58,138 bases of DNA from an uncultured Opitutales bacterium (GCA_900548185.1 URJJ01000010.1:1-58138); one strand, 5' to 3'; positions 9,250 to 18,469 are shown, counted from the first letter of the stretch. Notes: generated by a model not told the origin, from the letters alone. Made by a program: numbers and translations.

Positions 9250-10980
9250 TTAGTCAGCCTCGTTCATCGTGACCTTGAGGACTTCGTCCGCCGTCGTAAG
9301 GCCGCTGCCGACCTTTCGGATGCCGTCTTCTCGCATGGTTCTCATGCCCAGCTCCCTCGCCTTCTGGCGGAGTTCCACGAGGGTTCTGGCCTCGTAAATC
9401 ATCTGCTGGAGCTCCTCGTTTACAACAAACATCTCAAATATGCCCATTCGGCCCTTGTAGCCGATGCCGTTGCACTTGGGGCATCCGGCCCCCTTGTAGA
9501 AGGTCATGCCGGCCGCCTCTATCTCGTTTATGCCGAGAGCCTGCAACACCTTGGTGTCGGGGGCGTAAACCTCCTTGCACTGCGTGCAGCTCTTTCTTAC
9601 GAGGCGCTGCGCCAGGGCCGCGCGGAGCGAGGCGCTGACGAGGAAGGGCTTGACGCCGATATCGACGAGTCGGGTAATGGCGCTCGCGGCGTCGTTTGTG
9701 TGGAGGGTGGAAAACACCATGTGGCCGGTGAGCGACGCATTCACCGCGATTTCCGCGGTTTCAAGGTCTCGGATTTCGCCGACCATTATGATGTTCGGGG
9801 CCTGGCGCAGCATTGAGCGCAGGGCCGCTGCAAACGTCATGCCCACCTCGCGCCGAACCTGGACCTGGTTCACGCCCGTCATCTGGTATTCGACGGGGTC
9901 TTCAACCGTGATGATTTTCGTGTCCGGGTGGTTGAGGTAGTTGATGCCGGAATAAAGGGTCGTGGATTTGCCGGAACCCGTCGGGCCGGTCACGAGGAAG
10001 ATGCCGTCAGGCATGCTGACGATGCGCTCGAAAGTGGACTGGTCGTCCGAGAAAAAGCCCAGCTCCGGAAGCCCGAGGCGCAGCCCCTCCTTGTCGAGAA
10101 TACGCATGACGATGGACTCCCCGTAAACGGTCGGAAGGCTGGAAACGCGCAAGTCGATGTCCTTCTTGGCATACTGTATCTGTATGCGGCCGTCCTGCGG
10201 AACGCGCTTTTCGGCTATCGAAATGTTTGCCATGAGCTTCAGGCGCGAAATTATCGACGGCTGGAGGCGTTTCGGCGGGTTTTCGACTTCCAAAAGGACG
10301 CCGTCTATGCGGTAGCGGACGCGGAAGCGCTTTTCGAGGGGCTCGAGGTGTATGTCGGAAGCCCTGCGGCGGACGGCTTCGGTAATGAGCTTGTGGACGT
10401 ACCTTATAATGGGCGCCTCCTCCTCGTTGACGCCCTCCTCATTGCCCGTCATCAGGCCCGAAATTTCGCCCGCCTGGCCCTTTTCCTCCTCGGTGTCGAG
10501 CCCTTCAAACATGCCGCCGTATGTGGACACGCCGTAGTGCTCGTCTATGGCCTTCTGAATGGCCTCGGGGGTCGCGAGGCGCATGTCGATGGGGAGGCCG
10601 ACGAGGTGGCTTATGTCGTCTGCGGCACTGAGGTCGAGGGGGTCGCTTATTGCAAGCTCCAACTGCCCGTCGTGGACTGCGATGGGGAAGACCCCGTATT
10701 TCAGGGCCTCCTCCTTTGGCACCAACTGTTTGATTTCATCCTCAATTCTAAGCTCCTGGAGGTCGGCTAGGGGTATTCCGAACTCAACGCTTAAGGCCCT
10801 GGTGATCTCTTCGAAACGGATGTATTTCTTTTCCACCAAGAGGTCTATGAGCTTGGAGTCAATATCTGCCGGGCCGACGCCTTCGCCTTGCAACTGCGCC
10901 TTCGCGGTCTCGATAATGTCGCCAGCAACCAGACCCTTGTCGGAGATCAACTGTACTATGAAGTCGTCCGCTGATGTCAT
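9250..10980 (-). CDS. pilB: PilB/GspE-type assembly ATPase (first copy)
   Basis: A 576-residue pilus-assembly ATPase. It has an N-terminal MshEN-like region (about 1-170), a linker rich in E and G, then the motor domain with Walker A GPTGSGKSTTLYSG, Asp box VEDPVEYQMTGVNQV, Walker B IIMVGEIRD, His box GHMVFSTLHTND and a four-cysteine zinc site (CTQC...CPKC). The segment before Walker B reads LRQAPN, where most PilB/GspE proteins have LRQDPD; its paralogue downstream keeps RQDPD. The gene lies 42 bp after rho and may be cotranscribed with it or have its own promoter in the AT-rich gap. Confidence 0.94.
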   Translation of the reverse strand: MTSADDFIVQLISDKGLVAGDIIETAKAQLQGEGVGPADIDSKLIDLLVEKKYIRFEEITRALSVEFGIPLADLQELRIEDEIKQLVPKEEALKYGVFPIAVHDGQLELAISDPLDLSAADDISHLVGLPIDMRLATPEAIQKAIDEHYGVSTYGGMFEGLDTEEEKGQAGEISGLMTGNEEGVNEEEAPIIRYVHKLITEAVRRRASDIHLEPLEKRFRVRYRIDGVLLEVENPPKRLQPSIISRLKLMANISIAEKRVPQDGRIQIQYAKKDIDLRVSSLPTVYGESIVMRILDKEGLRLGLPELGFFSDDQSTFERIVSMPDGIFLVTGPTGSGKSTTLYSGINYLNHPDTKIITVEDPVEYQMTGVNQVQVRREVGMTFAAALRSMLRQAPNIIMVGEIRDLETAEIAVNASLTGHMVFSTLHTNDAASAITRLVDIGVKPFLVSASLRAALAQRLVRKSCTQCKEVYAPDTKVLQALGINEIEAAGMTFYKGAGCPKCNGIGYKGRMGIFEMFVVNEELQQMIYEARTLVELRQKARELGMRTMREDGIRKVGSGLTTADEVLKVTMNEAD

Positions 10981-11022
10981 GAATGCTATACTGTAAATAT
11001 AAAACTTGGGGTGAAAGATAAA

Positions 11023-13341
11023 CTATCTATTAATTCCCATGAGAAATTCAACATTTGTTTTCACTTTTTTTAGCCTCTGGAGCAAAAGTTCCATGGATTC
11101 GGCGCTTGGGACGCCCTTCATCGCCCTGCGGAGGGAGTAGATTTTCAGCATCTCGTCGGGGTGGTAGAGAAGCTCCTCCTTGCGCGTGCCGCTCTTTTCG
11201 ATGTTGATAGCCGGGAATATGCGCTTGTCGACGAGGGAGCGGTCGAGGTGCAGTTCGAGGTTGCCGGTCCCCTTGAACTCCTCGAATATCACCTCGTCCA
11301 TCTTGCTGCCGGTCTCCACAAGGGCGGTCCCGATTATTGTGAGCGACCCGCCGCCCTCGATGTTCCTGGCCGAGCCGAAAAAGCGCTTGGGCTTCTGGAG
11401 GGCGTTGGCCTCCACGCCGCCCGACATTATCTTGCCGGAGTTTGGCATTAGGGTGTTGTAGGCCCTGGCCAGACGCGTTATGGAGTCCAGAAGTATCACG
11501 ACGTCCCTGCCGGCCTCGACCATGCGGCGGGCCTTGCTTATCACCATTTCGGCGGCGTGCACGTGACTGAAGGCGTCCTCGTCGAAGGTTGAGGCTATTA
11601 TTTCGGCGTCGACGGTGCGGCGGAAGTCAGTCACCTCCTCCGGGCGCTCGTCCACCATGAGGACTATCAGGTGGGCGTCCGGGACGTTGCGGCGGATGGA
11701 TTTTGCCATGCCCTGCATCAGCACCGTCTTGCCTGTCCTGGGCGGTGCCACGATGAGGGCGCGCTGCCCCAGCCCGAGCGGCGTCAGCAGGTCGACAACG
11801 CGCATTGAAAGGTTGTCCCACGAGGCGTCCGCGTCGGCCTCAAGGATTATGCGGCGCGTGGGGTAGTACGGGACCAGCTCGTTAAACGGAGTGAGCGCCC
11901 TGGCCTCTTCGGAGGACATGCCCATGACGGTTTCGACCTTCAGGAGCACCGGGCAGGACTCCCCTCCGTCGGCCCTCGGCGGCACCGCCAGACCCGACAC
12001 CTCGCATCCGCGCAGAAGCCCGTTTGATTCGATGAGCTTCTGCGGGACGTAGACGCAGTATTTCTTGAGCCGGTAGCTGTCGGAGGGAAAGCACACAGCC
12101 CCCCCCTGCCCGCCTTCAAAGACGTCCAGAACGCCGGAGACCCTTATGGCCCCGCCCGCGTCCCTCACGCGCTTCAAAAAGGCGGCGAACATGCCCGAAG
12201 AGCCGGAATACCTGTCGAATTCCACCCCTTCGCCTGCGAGCTTTTCCTGAAGCTCGCGCTGGCCCAGGCCCCAGTAGTCGGCATAGTTGAAAATTTCCGT
12301 TTCAGGGGAGAACGAAGCCTCCGCCAGGGCCGATATGCCCTCGGAAGTTTTCAGCTCCGCCCAGTCCATGAGCGGCGTCGGGTCGAACTGGTCCTCCGGG
12401 CGCCTGTCGCCGAGTTTCAGCCACCTTGCATTCTGGCGCGCGGCCTGCTGGCCCTGGCGCCCCTGCTGGCCCTGCTGCCTGCCCTGGGCGCCCTGCTGGC
12501 GGCCGTTTTGCCTGAGCCGGTCCGGCGCCCCTGCGGGCATGTTCTGGCGGTTCTGGCGGTCGTTCTGGCGCCCCTGCGCGAAGCGGTCCTGGCGCGCGCG
12601 GCCGTCCTGCGGGGCCTGCCCCCTGTTCTGCTGGCGGCTTACGGGCAGGCGGCCCTGGGCGCCGGCCTGGCGGAAGTTCCTCCACTTTTCAAACCTCTGC
12701 GCCCGCCCGGGCTGCCAGTCGGCGTCCTGCGGGGCGGCGGAGTCGCCGGAATCGCCTTGCTGCCGGTGGAAATCCGCGCCCCGGGAAGGGACTTCGGATT
12801 CCTCCTGCTCGCCGGCGTGGCCCCGGTAGGAATCGTGGAGCAAGTCCTCGTCGGTAGTCGAAAAGCTCTCCGGAATGTCGGAATCCGCGTCCTCCCCGCC
12901 GGAATCGGAATCCCCGCCGCCCATGTACTCCGAGCCTCCCGTAAATGAAAATTCGTCGTTTCGCTTGTTGGACTCGCGCTCGCGGTTGCGCCTGCTGTAA
13001 GACTCGAATTCGGCGTCATCGTCATAGTCGTCGTCCCCGGAGCCTGCATGGGGGGCGGAAGGCGCGGATGCGCCCGCATCGGGAGCGGCCCCGAAATCCC
13101 CGCCCGAATCCGCAACAGCGGCGGGAGACGCTTCTGAAGGCGCGGCATCGGGGCCTGCCGGGAGGGCCTCTTCCGGCGCAGACTTGGCCTGCCTGCGCCG
13201 CGGTTTTGCGGGGGCGGCCTCGCCCTCGGGCCTCACTTTCGGCGGACGGCCCCGCCGCTTCTTCGGGGCGGCCGGTTCCGGGGCGCCCGAAGGCGCGGGC
13301 TCGGAGGGTTGTTCCGGAGGCAAAATGTTTTCTTCTTCCAT
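11023..13341 (-). CDS. rho: Transcription termination factor Rho with long disordered N-terminal extension
   Basis: Rho is the hexameric RNA helicase that terminates transcription. From the ATG at 13339-13341 (MEEENILPPE) it has 772 residues, against about 420 in E. coli. Residues 1-310 are low complexity: a proline/alanine/lysine stretch with an AT-hook-like KKRRGRPPK (27-35), an acidic Asp/Ser region (100-175), then a Gln/Arg/Gly/Asn-rich stretch (225-305). The RNA-binding fold follows (about 400-475), diverged from the usual GFGFLR, then the ATPase with Walker A APPRTGKT (532-539), VILLDSITRLARAYN and the Q-loop region. The open frame extends 88 codons further upstream into coaE, not used here. 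It lies 25 bp after coaE. Confidence 0.96.
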   Translation of the reverse strand: MEEENILPPEQPSEPAPSGAPEPAAPKKRRGRPPKVRPEGEAAPAKPRRRQAKSAPEEALPAGPDAAPSEASPAAVADSGGDFGAAPDAGASAPSAPHAGSGDDDYDDDAEFESYSRRNRERESNKRNDEFSFTGGSEYMGGGDSDSGGEDADSDIPESFSTTDEDLLHDSYRGHAGEQEESEVPSRGADFHRQQGDSGDSAAPQDADWQPGRAQRFEKWRNFRQAGAQGRLPVSRQQNRGQAPQDGRARQDRFAQGRQNDRQNRQNMPAGAPDRLRQNGRQQGAQGRQQGQQGRQGQQAARQNARWLKLGDRRPEDQFDPTPLMDWAELKTSEGISALAEASFSPETEIFNYADYWGLGQRELQEKLAGEGVEFDRYSGSSGMFAAFLKRVRDAGGAIRVSGVLDVFEGGQGGAVCFPSDSYRLKKYCVYVPQKLIESNGLLRGCEVSGLAVPPRADGGESCPVLLKVETVMGMSSEEARALTPFNELVPYYPTRRIILEADADASWDNLSMRVVDLLTPLGLGQRALIVAPPRTGKTVLMQGMAKSIRRNVPDAHLIVLMVDERPEEVTDFRRTVDAEIIASTFDEDAFSHVHAAEMVISKARRMVEAGRDVVILLDSITRLARAYNTLMPNSGKIMSGGVEANALQKPKRFFGSARNIEGGGSLTIIGTALVETGSKMDEVIFEEFKGTGNLELHLDRSLVDKRIFPAINIEKSGTRKEELLYHPDEMLKIYSLRRAMKGVPSAESMELLLQRLKKVKTNVEFLMGINR

Positions 13342-13366
13342 GTGGGATTCCTGATAAGCTTGGGGG

Positions 13367-13972
13367 TTACTTGCGGAAACGGGACAAAAAAATCCGTATC
13401 TGCTCTTCCAAAAATTCGACGCTCCCGTCGTTGAAAAATACCGCGTCCGCGCGGGCGGCCTTCTCGGCCTGCGGCATCTGGAACGAGTCGCGAGCCGCAA
13501 TCTGTGCCGGGGAAAAGCCCCTGCCTGCGAGCCTCGAAATACGGATGGGCTCGCTGCAAAACAAAGTAGCGCAAATATCGAACCCCTTTTCAAGACTTTT
13601 TTCAAAAAGCAGCGGAATTTCGACCACCGTCACGCCCCTCTCGGCGACCCTGGCGCGCCATGCGGCCTCTATCTTCGGGTGCAGCACGGCCTCGCAGGCG
13701 GCGAGCTTTTCAGGCGACGAAAAAACGGCCGCCGCAATTTTCCGGGGAACTGGGACGCCGGACGGGCCGAAGCATTCCCCGCCTGCGATTTCCCTTATGC
13801 GGGCCTTCGCGTCGGCGTCCCCGAAAAGAATCTCCCTGGAGAGGGCGTCCGCGTCTATCACCCTTGCGCCGAACCTGGCAAACGCCCTGCCGGCCGCGCT
13901 CTTTCCGCCGCCCATGGGGCCGGTTAGGGCCACGAGGGCGGCCCCCCTCTCTGCAAGCTCTTCGTATTTCAT
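13367..13972 (-). CDS. coaE: Dephospho-CoA kinase
   Basis: CoaE phosphorylates dephospho-CoA to coenzyme A. Starting at MKYEELAERG gives 201 residues, the usual size. Visible motifs are the P-loop TGPMGGGKSAAGR, the substrate motif VIDADALSREI, the LID-like HPKIEAAWRAR region, and VVEIPLLFEKSLEKGFD, the conserved PLL-E core. The open frame is 69 codons longer upstream, but that part is arginine/glycine-rich and not family-like. It lies between gpsA and rho on the same strand, 25 bp before rho, so coaE-rho is probably one transcript. Confidence 0.94.
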   Translation of the reverse strand: MKYEELAERGAALVALTGPMGGGKSAAGRAFARFGARVIDADALSREILFGDADAKARIREIAGGECFGPSGVPVPRKIAAAVFSSPEKLAACEAVLHPKIEAAWRARVAERGVTVVEIPLLFEKSLEKGFDICATLFCSEPIRISRLAGRGFSPAQIAARDSFQMPQAEKAARADAVFFNDGSVEFLEEQIRIFLSRFRK

Positions 13973-14115
13973 AAATTGCCTCGGTTTACCCCCGCCCGGC
14001 AGGGCGCGCAGGCCCGAAAGCCCGATGGCGCCCCCGCCAAAGCGACGCGGCGCAGCCCCCGCGCCAGGCGGCCATAGAAAGCTAAAAAAAACGCGGCCCG
14101 CCCGCTCGTGCGTCC

Positions 14116-15108
14116 TCAGACGCCGAGCATGTGCCTGAGGCAGGTCTCCCTGTCGATTTTGCCTTCGGAAAGGTCGCACAGGCTGGACATGATGGGCAGT
14201 TTCAGGGCGTACTTTTCCTCAAACATCCTGCAAATCTGGATGGTTTCAAGCCCAGCGCACACGCGCCCCTTGAGCGCCGCCAATGCCTGCTCGACCGTGG
14301 CCCCCCTGCCGAGCTGCTCGCCGGTGCGGCGGTTGCGCGAATCGGGGCTCATGCAGGTCGTTAGCACATCCCCCAGAAGCGCGGGCTCCTTTATAAAAGA
14401 GTCGCTCCAGGCCCCGAGGACCGCAGAGGCGCGGTATATCTCCTGGAACCCCCGGGCCATTATGATGGCCTTAGTGTTGGCGCCGAGGTTCATGCCGTCG
14501 CAGAATCCGGCGGCCAGGGCCACGATATTTTTGAGGGCGGCGTCGACTTCGATGCCCACCACGTCCCTTGAGGCGCGTACGCTGAAAGTGTCGGTCGTAA
14601 AGACGGACGCAGCCCGCCCTGCGGCCGCGATGTCCTCTATTGCGACAACCGCCTCCGCATAGCTGCCTCGGGCGACTTCAAATGCGATGTTGGGCCCCAT
14701 GATGGAGCCGAAATATCCAGCGCGCGGCACGGACGCGGCGAGCACCTGGGAGGGCCTGCGCCACGTCCCGATTTCGATGCCCTTCCCCGCGTTTATCATT
14801 ATTGCGCCGTCTGCCACATGCGGGGCAAACGACTCCGCAGTCCGCGCCAGATACTGGATGGGGACGCACCAGACGAGAAGCTGCGCCCCGGAGATTGCCT
14901 CGCCGGGGTCGCCCGTAAACTTCACGCCGTCCGGAATCCTTATGTCCGGAAGGAAGAGAGCGTTCGTGCGCGTGGACGATACCGACTCCACCACTTCCGG
15001 CTCCCTGGCCCAGACGAACACGTCCGGTACGTTTTTGGAAAGAATTATGGCCAGGGACGTGCCCCATGCCCCGGCGCCGAGCACCGCCACTTTTTTGAAA
15101 TCCTGCAT
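14116..15108 (-). CDS. gpsA: NAD(P)H-dependent glycerol-3-phosphate dehydrogenase
   Basis: GpsA reduces dihydroxyacetone phosphate to sn-glycerol 3-phosphate for phospholipid synthesis. The 330-residue protein shows the Rossmann motif VLGAGAWGTSLA at the N terminus, INAGKGIE, GPNIAFEVARG (usual form GPSFA-E), the catalytic-lysine stretch VDAALKNIVALAAGFCDGM, and GDVLTTCMSPDSRNRRTG. Length and motif order are normal. It is transcribed with coaE and rho in the same direction, with a 143-bp gap after it, so it may be the first gene of that unit. Confidence 0.96.
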   Translation of the reverse strand: MQDFKKVAVLGAGAWGTSLAIILSKNVPDVFVWAREPEVVESVSSTRTNALFLPDIRIPDGVKFTGDPGEAISGAQLLVWCVPIQYLARTAESFAPHVADGAIMINAGKGIEIGTWRRPSQVLAASVPRAGYFGSIMGPNIAFEVARGSYAEAVVAIEDIAAAGRAASVFTTDTFSVRASRDVVGIEVDAALKNIVALAAGFCDGMNLGANTKAIIMARGFQEIYRASAVLGAWSDSFIKEPALLGDVLTTCMSPDSRNRRTGEQLGRGATVEQALAALKGRVCAGLETIQICRMFEEKYALKLPIMSSLCDLSEGKIDRETCLRHMLGV

Positions 15109-15132
15109 AACTGTTTGCCTGCCGTTGTTGAC

Positions 15133-15174
15133 CGCTGCGCGGCGCCCCCAGCTTTCCCGGGGGCCTCCGCAGCG
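15133..15174. terminator. Two-part GC-rich hairpin between SDR gene and gpsA
   Basis: An outer stem CGCTGCG/CGCAGCG (15133-15139 with 15168-15174) encloses GCCCCC/GGGGGC (15144-15149 with 15159-15164). There is no T-run on either strand, so it may be a Rho-independent-like pause, an mRNA 3' end stabiliser or an attenuator rather than a standard terminator. Confidence 0.45.
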
Positions 15175-15186
15175 CGGAAGTGTCCT

Positions 15187-16044
15187 TTATTTTTTCACGC
15201 CCCCCGAACGCACCCTTTCGAGAATCGGCCCCGAAATCCGGCACATGAGCGAGCGCGGAATAAAATAATTCATGAAAGCTAGCACAGAATTGAGAAACCC
15301 TACAACCTTTAAATTCCTGCCGCCAGCGTAGGCCTCCAGCGCGGCGGCGGCAACTTCCGGAGCCTCGTGGCCGTAGGCGGAGCCTATCGGCCTTTCCTCG
15401 AAGCCCGCGCGCCTGAAAAAATTGGTCGTAGTCGGGCCCGGGCAGAGGCACAGGCACCGCGCCCCGTGCCTTCTAAGCTCCCAGTCGAGGGCCAGCGAAA
15501 AGCTCATCACATAGGCTTTCGTGGCCGCATACACGCCCAAAAACGGGCACGGCTGCCACGCCGCGGTGCTTGAAACGTTTATTATGCCGCCCCCGCACTC
15601 GCGCAAAACCGGCACGAAAAGGCCGGAAAGGCAGGTTAGCCCGCGCACGTTCACGTCTATCATGCCGCAGTTGTGCTCAATATCAGGCTCTGGAAACGGC
15701 CCGTAGCCGCCGAACCCGGCGTTATTCACAAGGAGGACCCCTCCCTTTTCAAGCCCCCTATCTTTGCGCAGGGCCATGACTTGCGAGAAAGCCTCGCGGA
15801 TTTGGGCGTTATCCGACACATCGCACGGAACATTTTCAAAATTTTCCCTGTCAAAAAAATTTGCAGGTTTTGTGCGAGAAAGGTTGCAAATCAAAATGTT
15901 CTTTGGTAGAGTTCCTGCCAGTTCAAGAAAAGCGCGGCCTATCCCCGAGCTGCCCCCGGTCACCACGATGGTGGAATGGCGGGAGGCGATGGTTTGGAGG
16001 GCCTTTTCGAGGCGGCGTTTCTTTGCGGATTTGATCTTTAGCAT
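15187..16044 (-). CDS. Short-chain dehydrogenase/reductase (SDR family)
   Basis: This 285-residue classical SDR oxidoreductase has the NAD(P)-binding TGGSSGIG (about residues 29-36), LLVNNAGFGGYGP, the catalytic serine in INVSSTAAW and the YAATKAY active-site Tyr and Lys. The C terminus carries a hydrophobic stretch (VGFLNSVLAFMNYFIPRSLM), reminiscent of membrane-associated DltE/YqjQ-type SDRs or 3-ketosphinganine-reductase-like proteins. Substrate is unknown. The ATG at 16042-16044 faces hpf across 87 bp, so the two promoters are divergent. Confidence 0.9.
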   Translation of the reverse strand: MLKIKSAKKRRLEKALQTIASRHSTIVVTGGSSGIGRAFLELAGTLPKNILICNLSRTKPANFFDRENFENVPCDVSDNAQIREAFSQVMALRKDRGLEKGGVLLVNNAGFGGYGPFPEPDIEHNCGMIDVNVRGLTCLSGLFVPVLRECGGGIINVSSTAAWQPCPFLGVYAATKAYVMSFSLALDWELRRHGARCLCLCPGPTTTNFFRRAGFEERPIGSAYGHEAPEVAAAALEAYAGGRNLKVVGFLNSVLAFMNYFIPRSLMCRISGPILERVRSGGVKK

Positions 16045-16131
16045 GCCGGGAGACGGGTCGATATTAATGGTGTCAGCCGGCTATACTCCCAAAAAAATTT
16101 CAAGGCATCAAGCCATAACAGAAAGGAAATC

Positions 16132-16506
16132 ATGAACGACAACGAAATCATCATCTCAGGCCAGAATCTCGAACTGACGGACGCCCTCAAGCAGGAGGTC
16201 CACGCCAAGATGGAGAAGCTTTTCAAGCACCAGGAGAAGATTATCAGGGTGCGGGTTGATTTGGAATACACCCCGAACCGCCATCATGAAAACGAGTTTG
16301 TGGCAAAGGGCAGGATTGAGATAAACGGCCCCGACATGGTGATAAGCATCGCATCTTCCGACATGTACAAGTCCATCGACGAGCTGGCCGAGAAGCTCGA
16401 CCGCAAAATCCGCCGCGCCCGCAGGCTTGTCAAGGTAAAGACAAAGCAGGTGAAGAACGTGGACATTTCAAACAACATTCCCAACGCCGAAAAGGTCAAC
16501 GCCTAG
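16132..16506 (+). CDS. hpf: Ribosome hibernation-promoting factor (short HPF/RaiA family)
   Basis: HPF binds the 30S decoding region in stationary phase and blocks translation. The 124-residue protein starts MNDNEIIISGQNLELTDALKQ and ends with the conserved basic helix KLDRKIRRARRLVKVK, the rRNA-contacting part. It lacks the C-terminal dimerisation domain of long HPF, so it is the short form. A good ribosome-binding site (AAAGGA) precedes the ATG by about 6 bp. Two terminator-like hairpins follow, so it is a single-gene unit. Confidence 0.94.
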   Translation: MNDNEIIISGQNLELTDALKQEVHAKMEKLFKHQEKIIRVRVDLEYTPNRHHENEFVAKGRIEINGPDMVISIASSDMYKSIDELAEKLDRKIRRARRLVKVKTKQVKNVDISNNIPNAEKVNA

Positions 16507-16535
16507 CGCGCTGAAACGGCTTGGCGAACGAGTCC

Positions 16536-16564
16536 GGGCGGGGCCTCAGGGTTCCGCCCTTTTT
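16536..16564 (+). terminator. Terminator after hpf
   Basis: GGGCGG (16536-16541), loop, CCGCCC (16554-16559) and TTTTT (16560-16564). A short but GC-rich stem with a T-run in the right orientation for hpf. Confidence 0.75.
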
Positions 16565-16629
16565 GCGCCCGCAAGCGCCCGAGCGGGCATGGCCCCGCGC
16601 CCATTGCGCATCCGCGCATTGAAAATCCC

Positions 16630-16671
16630 AAATGCCGCAAAGCTTTTCCCGCAGGTTTTGCGGCATTTTTT
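16630..16671. terminator. Second hairpin terminator between hpf and rrf2
   Basis: AAATGCCGCAAA (16630-16641) pairs with TTTTGCGGCATTT (16656 onward), followed by a T-run; the loop is CCC-rich. With the preceding hairpin it forms a tandem terminator that insulates rrf2 from hpf. Confidence 0.82.
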
Positions 16672-16726
16672 AAATGCGAAAAGATTCAGTTTTTTCTCGC
16701 AAGTCAGAAACTTTTCCCAAAAATCA

Positions 16727-16741
16727 CTACATAATCGGTAG
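16727..16741. promoter_or_regulatory. Putative Rrf2 operator CTAC-N6-GGTAG (autoregulation)
   Basis: CTACATAATCGGTAG, an inverted repeat 43 bp upstream of the rrf2 start codon. The same pattern, with identical spacing and identical half sites (CTAC, N6, GGTAG), occurs before cysK at 20790-20804. Inference: it is the binding site of the Rrf2 protein, which would then repress itself and cysK-metY. Confidence 0.62.
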
Positions 16742-16783
16742 ATATTTTTCGATACTTAAAAAAAGCGGAAAGGGAGGCGCAAC

Positions 16784-17209
16784 ATGAAAATTTCCACAAA
16801 AGGAAGATACGGGCTAAGGATACTTGCAGACCTTGCCCTGCACGACGACGGCTCTCCGCGCCTCATCCGCGAGATTTCGGCCTCCCAGGACATTTCGGAA
16901 AAATACGCAGGAAGGCTCATCATAGAGCTGCGCAGGGCCGGATTTTTGAGGAGCGTCCGCGGCGCGAAAGGCGGATACATGCTGACCCGAAAACCGTCCG
17001 AGATAACCCTGCTTGAAGTCATCGAAGTCATGGAGGGAGAAACCTCAATAGTGGACTGCGTGGCCTGCCCCGGCAAATGCCCGCGCTCAAAATCCTGCGG
17101 GGCCCGAGGCATATGGGCGGGAGTCAATTCCGCAATCCGCAACTCGCTTGCCAGGGCGACGCTTGAAGACGTCGTAAAAGGCGCGGAGGATGCGGAATAC
17201 TGCATATGA
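16784..17209 (+). CDS. Rrf2-family transcriptional regulator (CymR/IscR-like)
   Basis: This 141-residue Rrf2 protein has the family N terminus MKISTKGRYGLRILADLA, a winged helix with ISEKYAGRLIIELRRAGFLRSVRGAKGGY, and a C-terminal dimer helix. It carries four cysteines, C92, C95, C99 and C105, in the loop where IscR-type proteins bind an Fe-S cluster (three Cys in IscR). The spacing C-x2-C-x3-C-x5-C differs from IscR, so cluster ligation is possible but unproven. A strong ribosome-binding site (GGGAGG) precedes the ATG. The shared operator before cysK suggests control of cysteine/methionine synthesis, as for CymR, rather than of Fe-S assembly genes, none of which are nearby. Confidence 0.93.
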   Translation: MKISTKGRYGLRILADLALHDDGSPRLIREISASQDISEKYAGRLIIELRRAGFLRSVRGAKGGYMLTRKPSEITLLEVIEVMEGETSIVDCVACPGKCPRSKSCGARGIWAGVNSAIRNSLARATLEDVVKGAEDAEYCI

Positions 17210-18469
17210 AGCGCTGCGGCCGAAGGGCCCGGATTTCCCCCCGGCCCTGCGCAATCCCGCCGCATTCGATTTTTCCCCAGTCTGCGGGCGCAAAGATGCG
17301 CAAAGCGCGTAAAGTCCGCCTGAAAAAACGCGCGCCCCATGCGCAAAAGGCGATTACGCACAAGACTCGCGCCAACACTCCCCATGAATCCCGCCAGCCA
17401 GAGAGCCGAAATTTTGGCGCAGCCGCCTTTGCGCATTCATGCCTGGTCGGCCCGCGCATTTTTTTTGCGGAACCGGCATAGCGCGCGGCTTCCCGAAAGA
17501 GCGAAAAATGCGGATAGCGCCGCCTCGCCTGAATATCTGCAAGCCCCCCCTTTATCGCAAACAAACTTGCGCAAAATCCGCTTTCAGTTTCCAAATCCAT
17601 CCCAAAGCCCTTTTACGCTTTTCCCCCCTTGGATGCGTCATATTTGAAATATTGAATTGGGCCTGCATCTTAAATATTCCGGCATCTTTAGTCCCGGAAC
17701 GGGGATTCGAGAATGAAATTTTGTGCATAGAATAAAATCCCGGCCAAACTGCCGCAAAACGCCGTCCGCATTTTCACATCTTTTGGGGCATTCCAATCTG
17801 CCGCCCAAAATAAGACGCTTTTGAACGGCACCTGGGTTGCCGATTTTAGCTTGAAAAAATCCCCAACCGCCCTCTGCCGCAATAAAGCGGGATTTGGAAA
17901 CGCCCTGGCACCGTTTCGCACAAAATATCGCGCCCTCTCCGGCGTGCTGCGGATTGGAAATTAAAAAGCAGAATCGGATTCAATGGGAGTTAAAAGGAAG
18001 GCCCTCCGTTTTTACGCGCAGCAATTTTTTCGCGCGGCGGACAATTCGGAAGGCAAGGCGAAATGCCCCGCAAGCCCCGCCGCATACCGGGTTGCCGCAG
18101 GATTTCCAAACGGGGATAAAAGAGACGAAGGAGAGGGGAAAAATGAGGCGCAGATGCTGTCCCCAAAGGGATTTGAAAGCTAAAACATCCCATAACCCCG
18201 CGCAGAACCCGGCCAGCCCCCTGAAATACTCCGCAAATACCCGCACCCGGGAAGGCTCCCGCAAGAGCCTCCGAAAAGTCCTCCCCTCCCATGCTTTCCG
18301 CAAAAAACGCGGGAAACGCGCCCCAGCCGCTCGCCCCGCAGGCGGGAGGCACGCCCCGCCCGAACATACCCGCGCAGAAGACGGGATGGTATAAAGCCTG
18401 CCGCTCGCCCCGCAGCCAGCCGGGGGAAACCATCCCCCGGCGGATTGCGCGGCACGGAGGCGGGTTGGG
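17210..18469. other. Gene-free region between rrf2 and metY
   Basis: About 1.26 kb with no recognisable gene on either strand. Several open frames of 60-170 codons overlap each other on both strands, are Arg/Pro/Ala-rich and lack motifs, so they are treated as chance frames. The only structure noted is the hairpin at 18420-18440 next to metY. Confidence 0.5.
18420..18440 (-). terminator. Hairpin downstream of metY
   Basis: CCGGGGG (18420-18426), loop AAACCAT, CCCCCGG (18434-18440). It lies 30 bp beyond the metY stop. There is no T-run in the minus orientation, so it is a weak terminator candidate or an mRNA-end stabilising stem. Confidence 0.45.

Noticed and set aside
13342..13605. Upstream extension of rho (88 extra codons)
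   Set aside because: It runs into the 3' part of coaE in another frame, and the inner ATG gives the first Rho-like low-complexity sequence.
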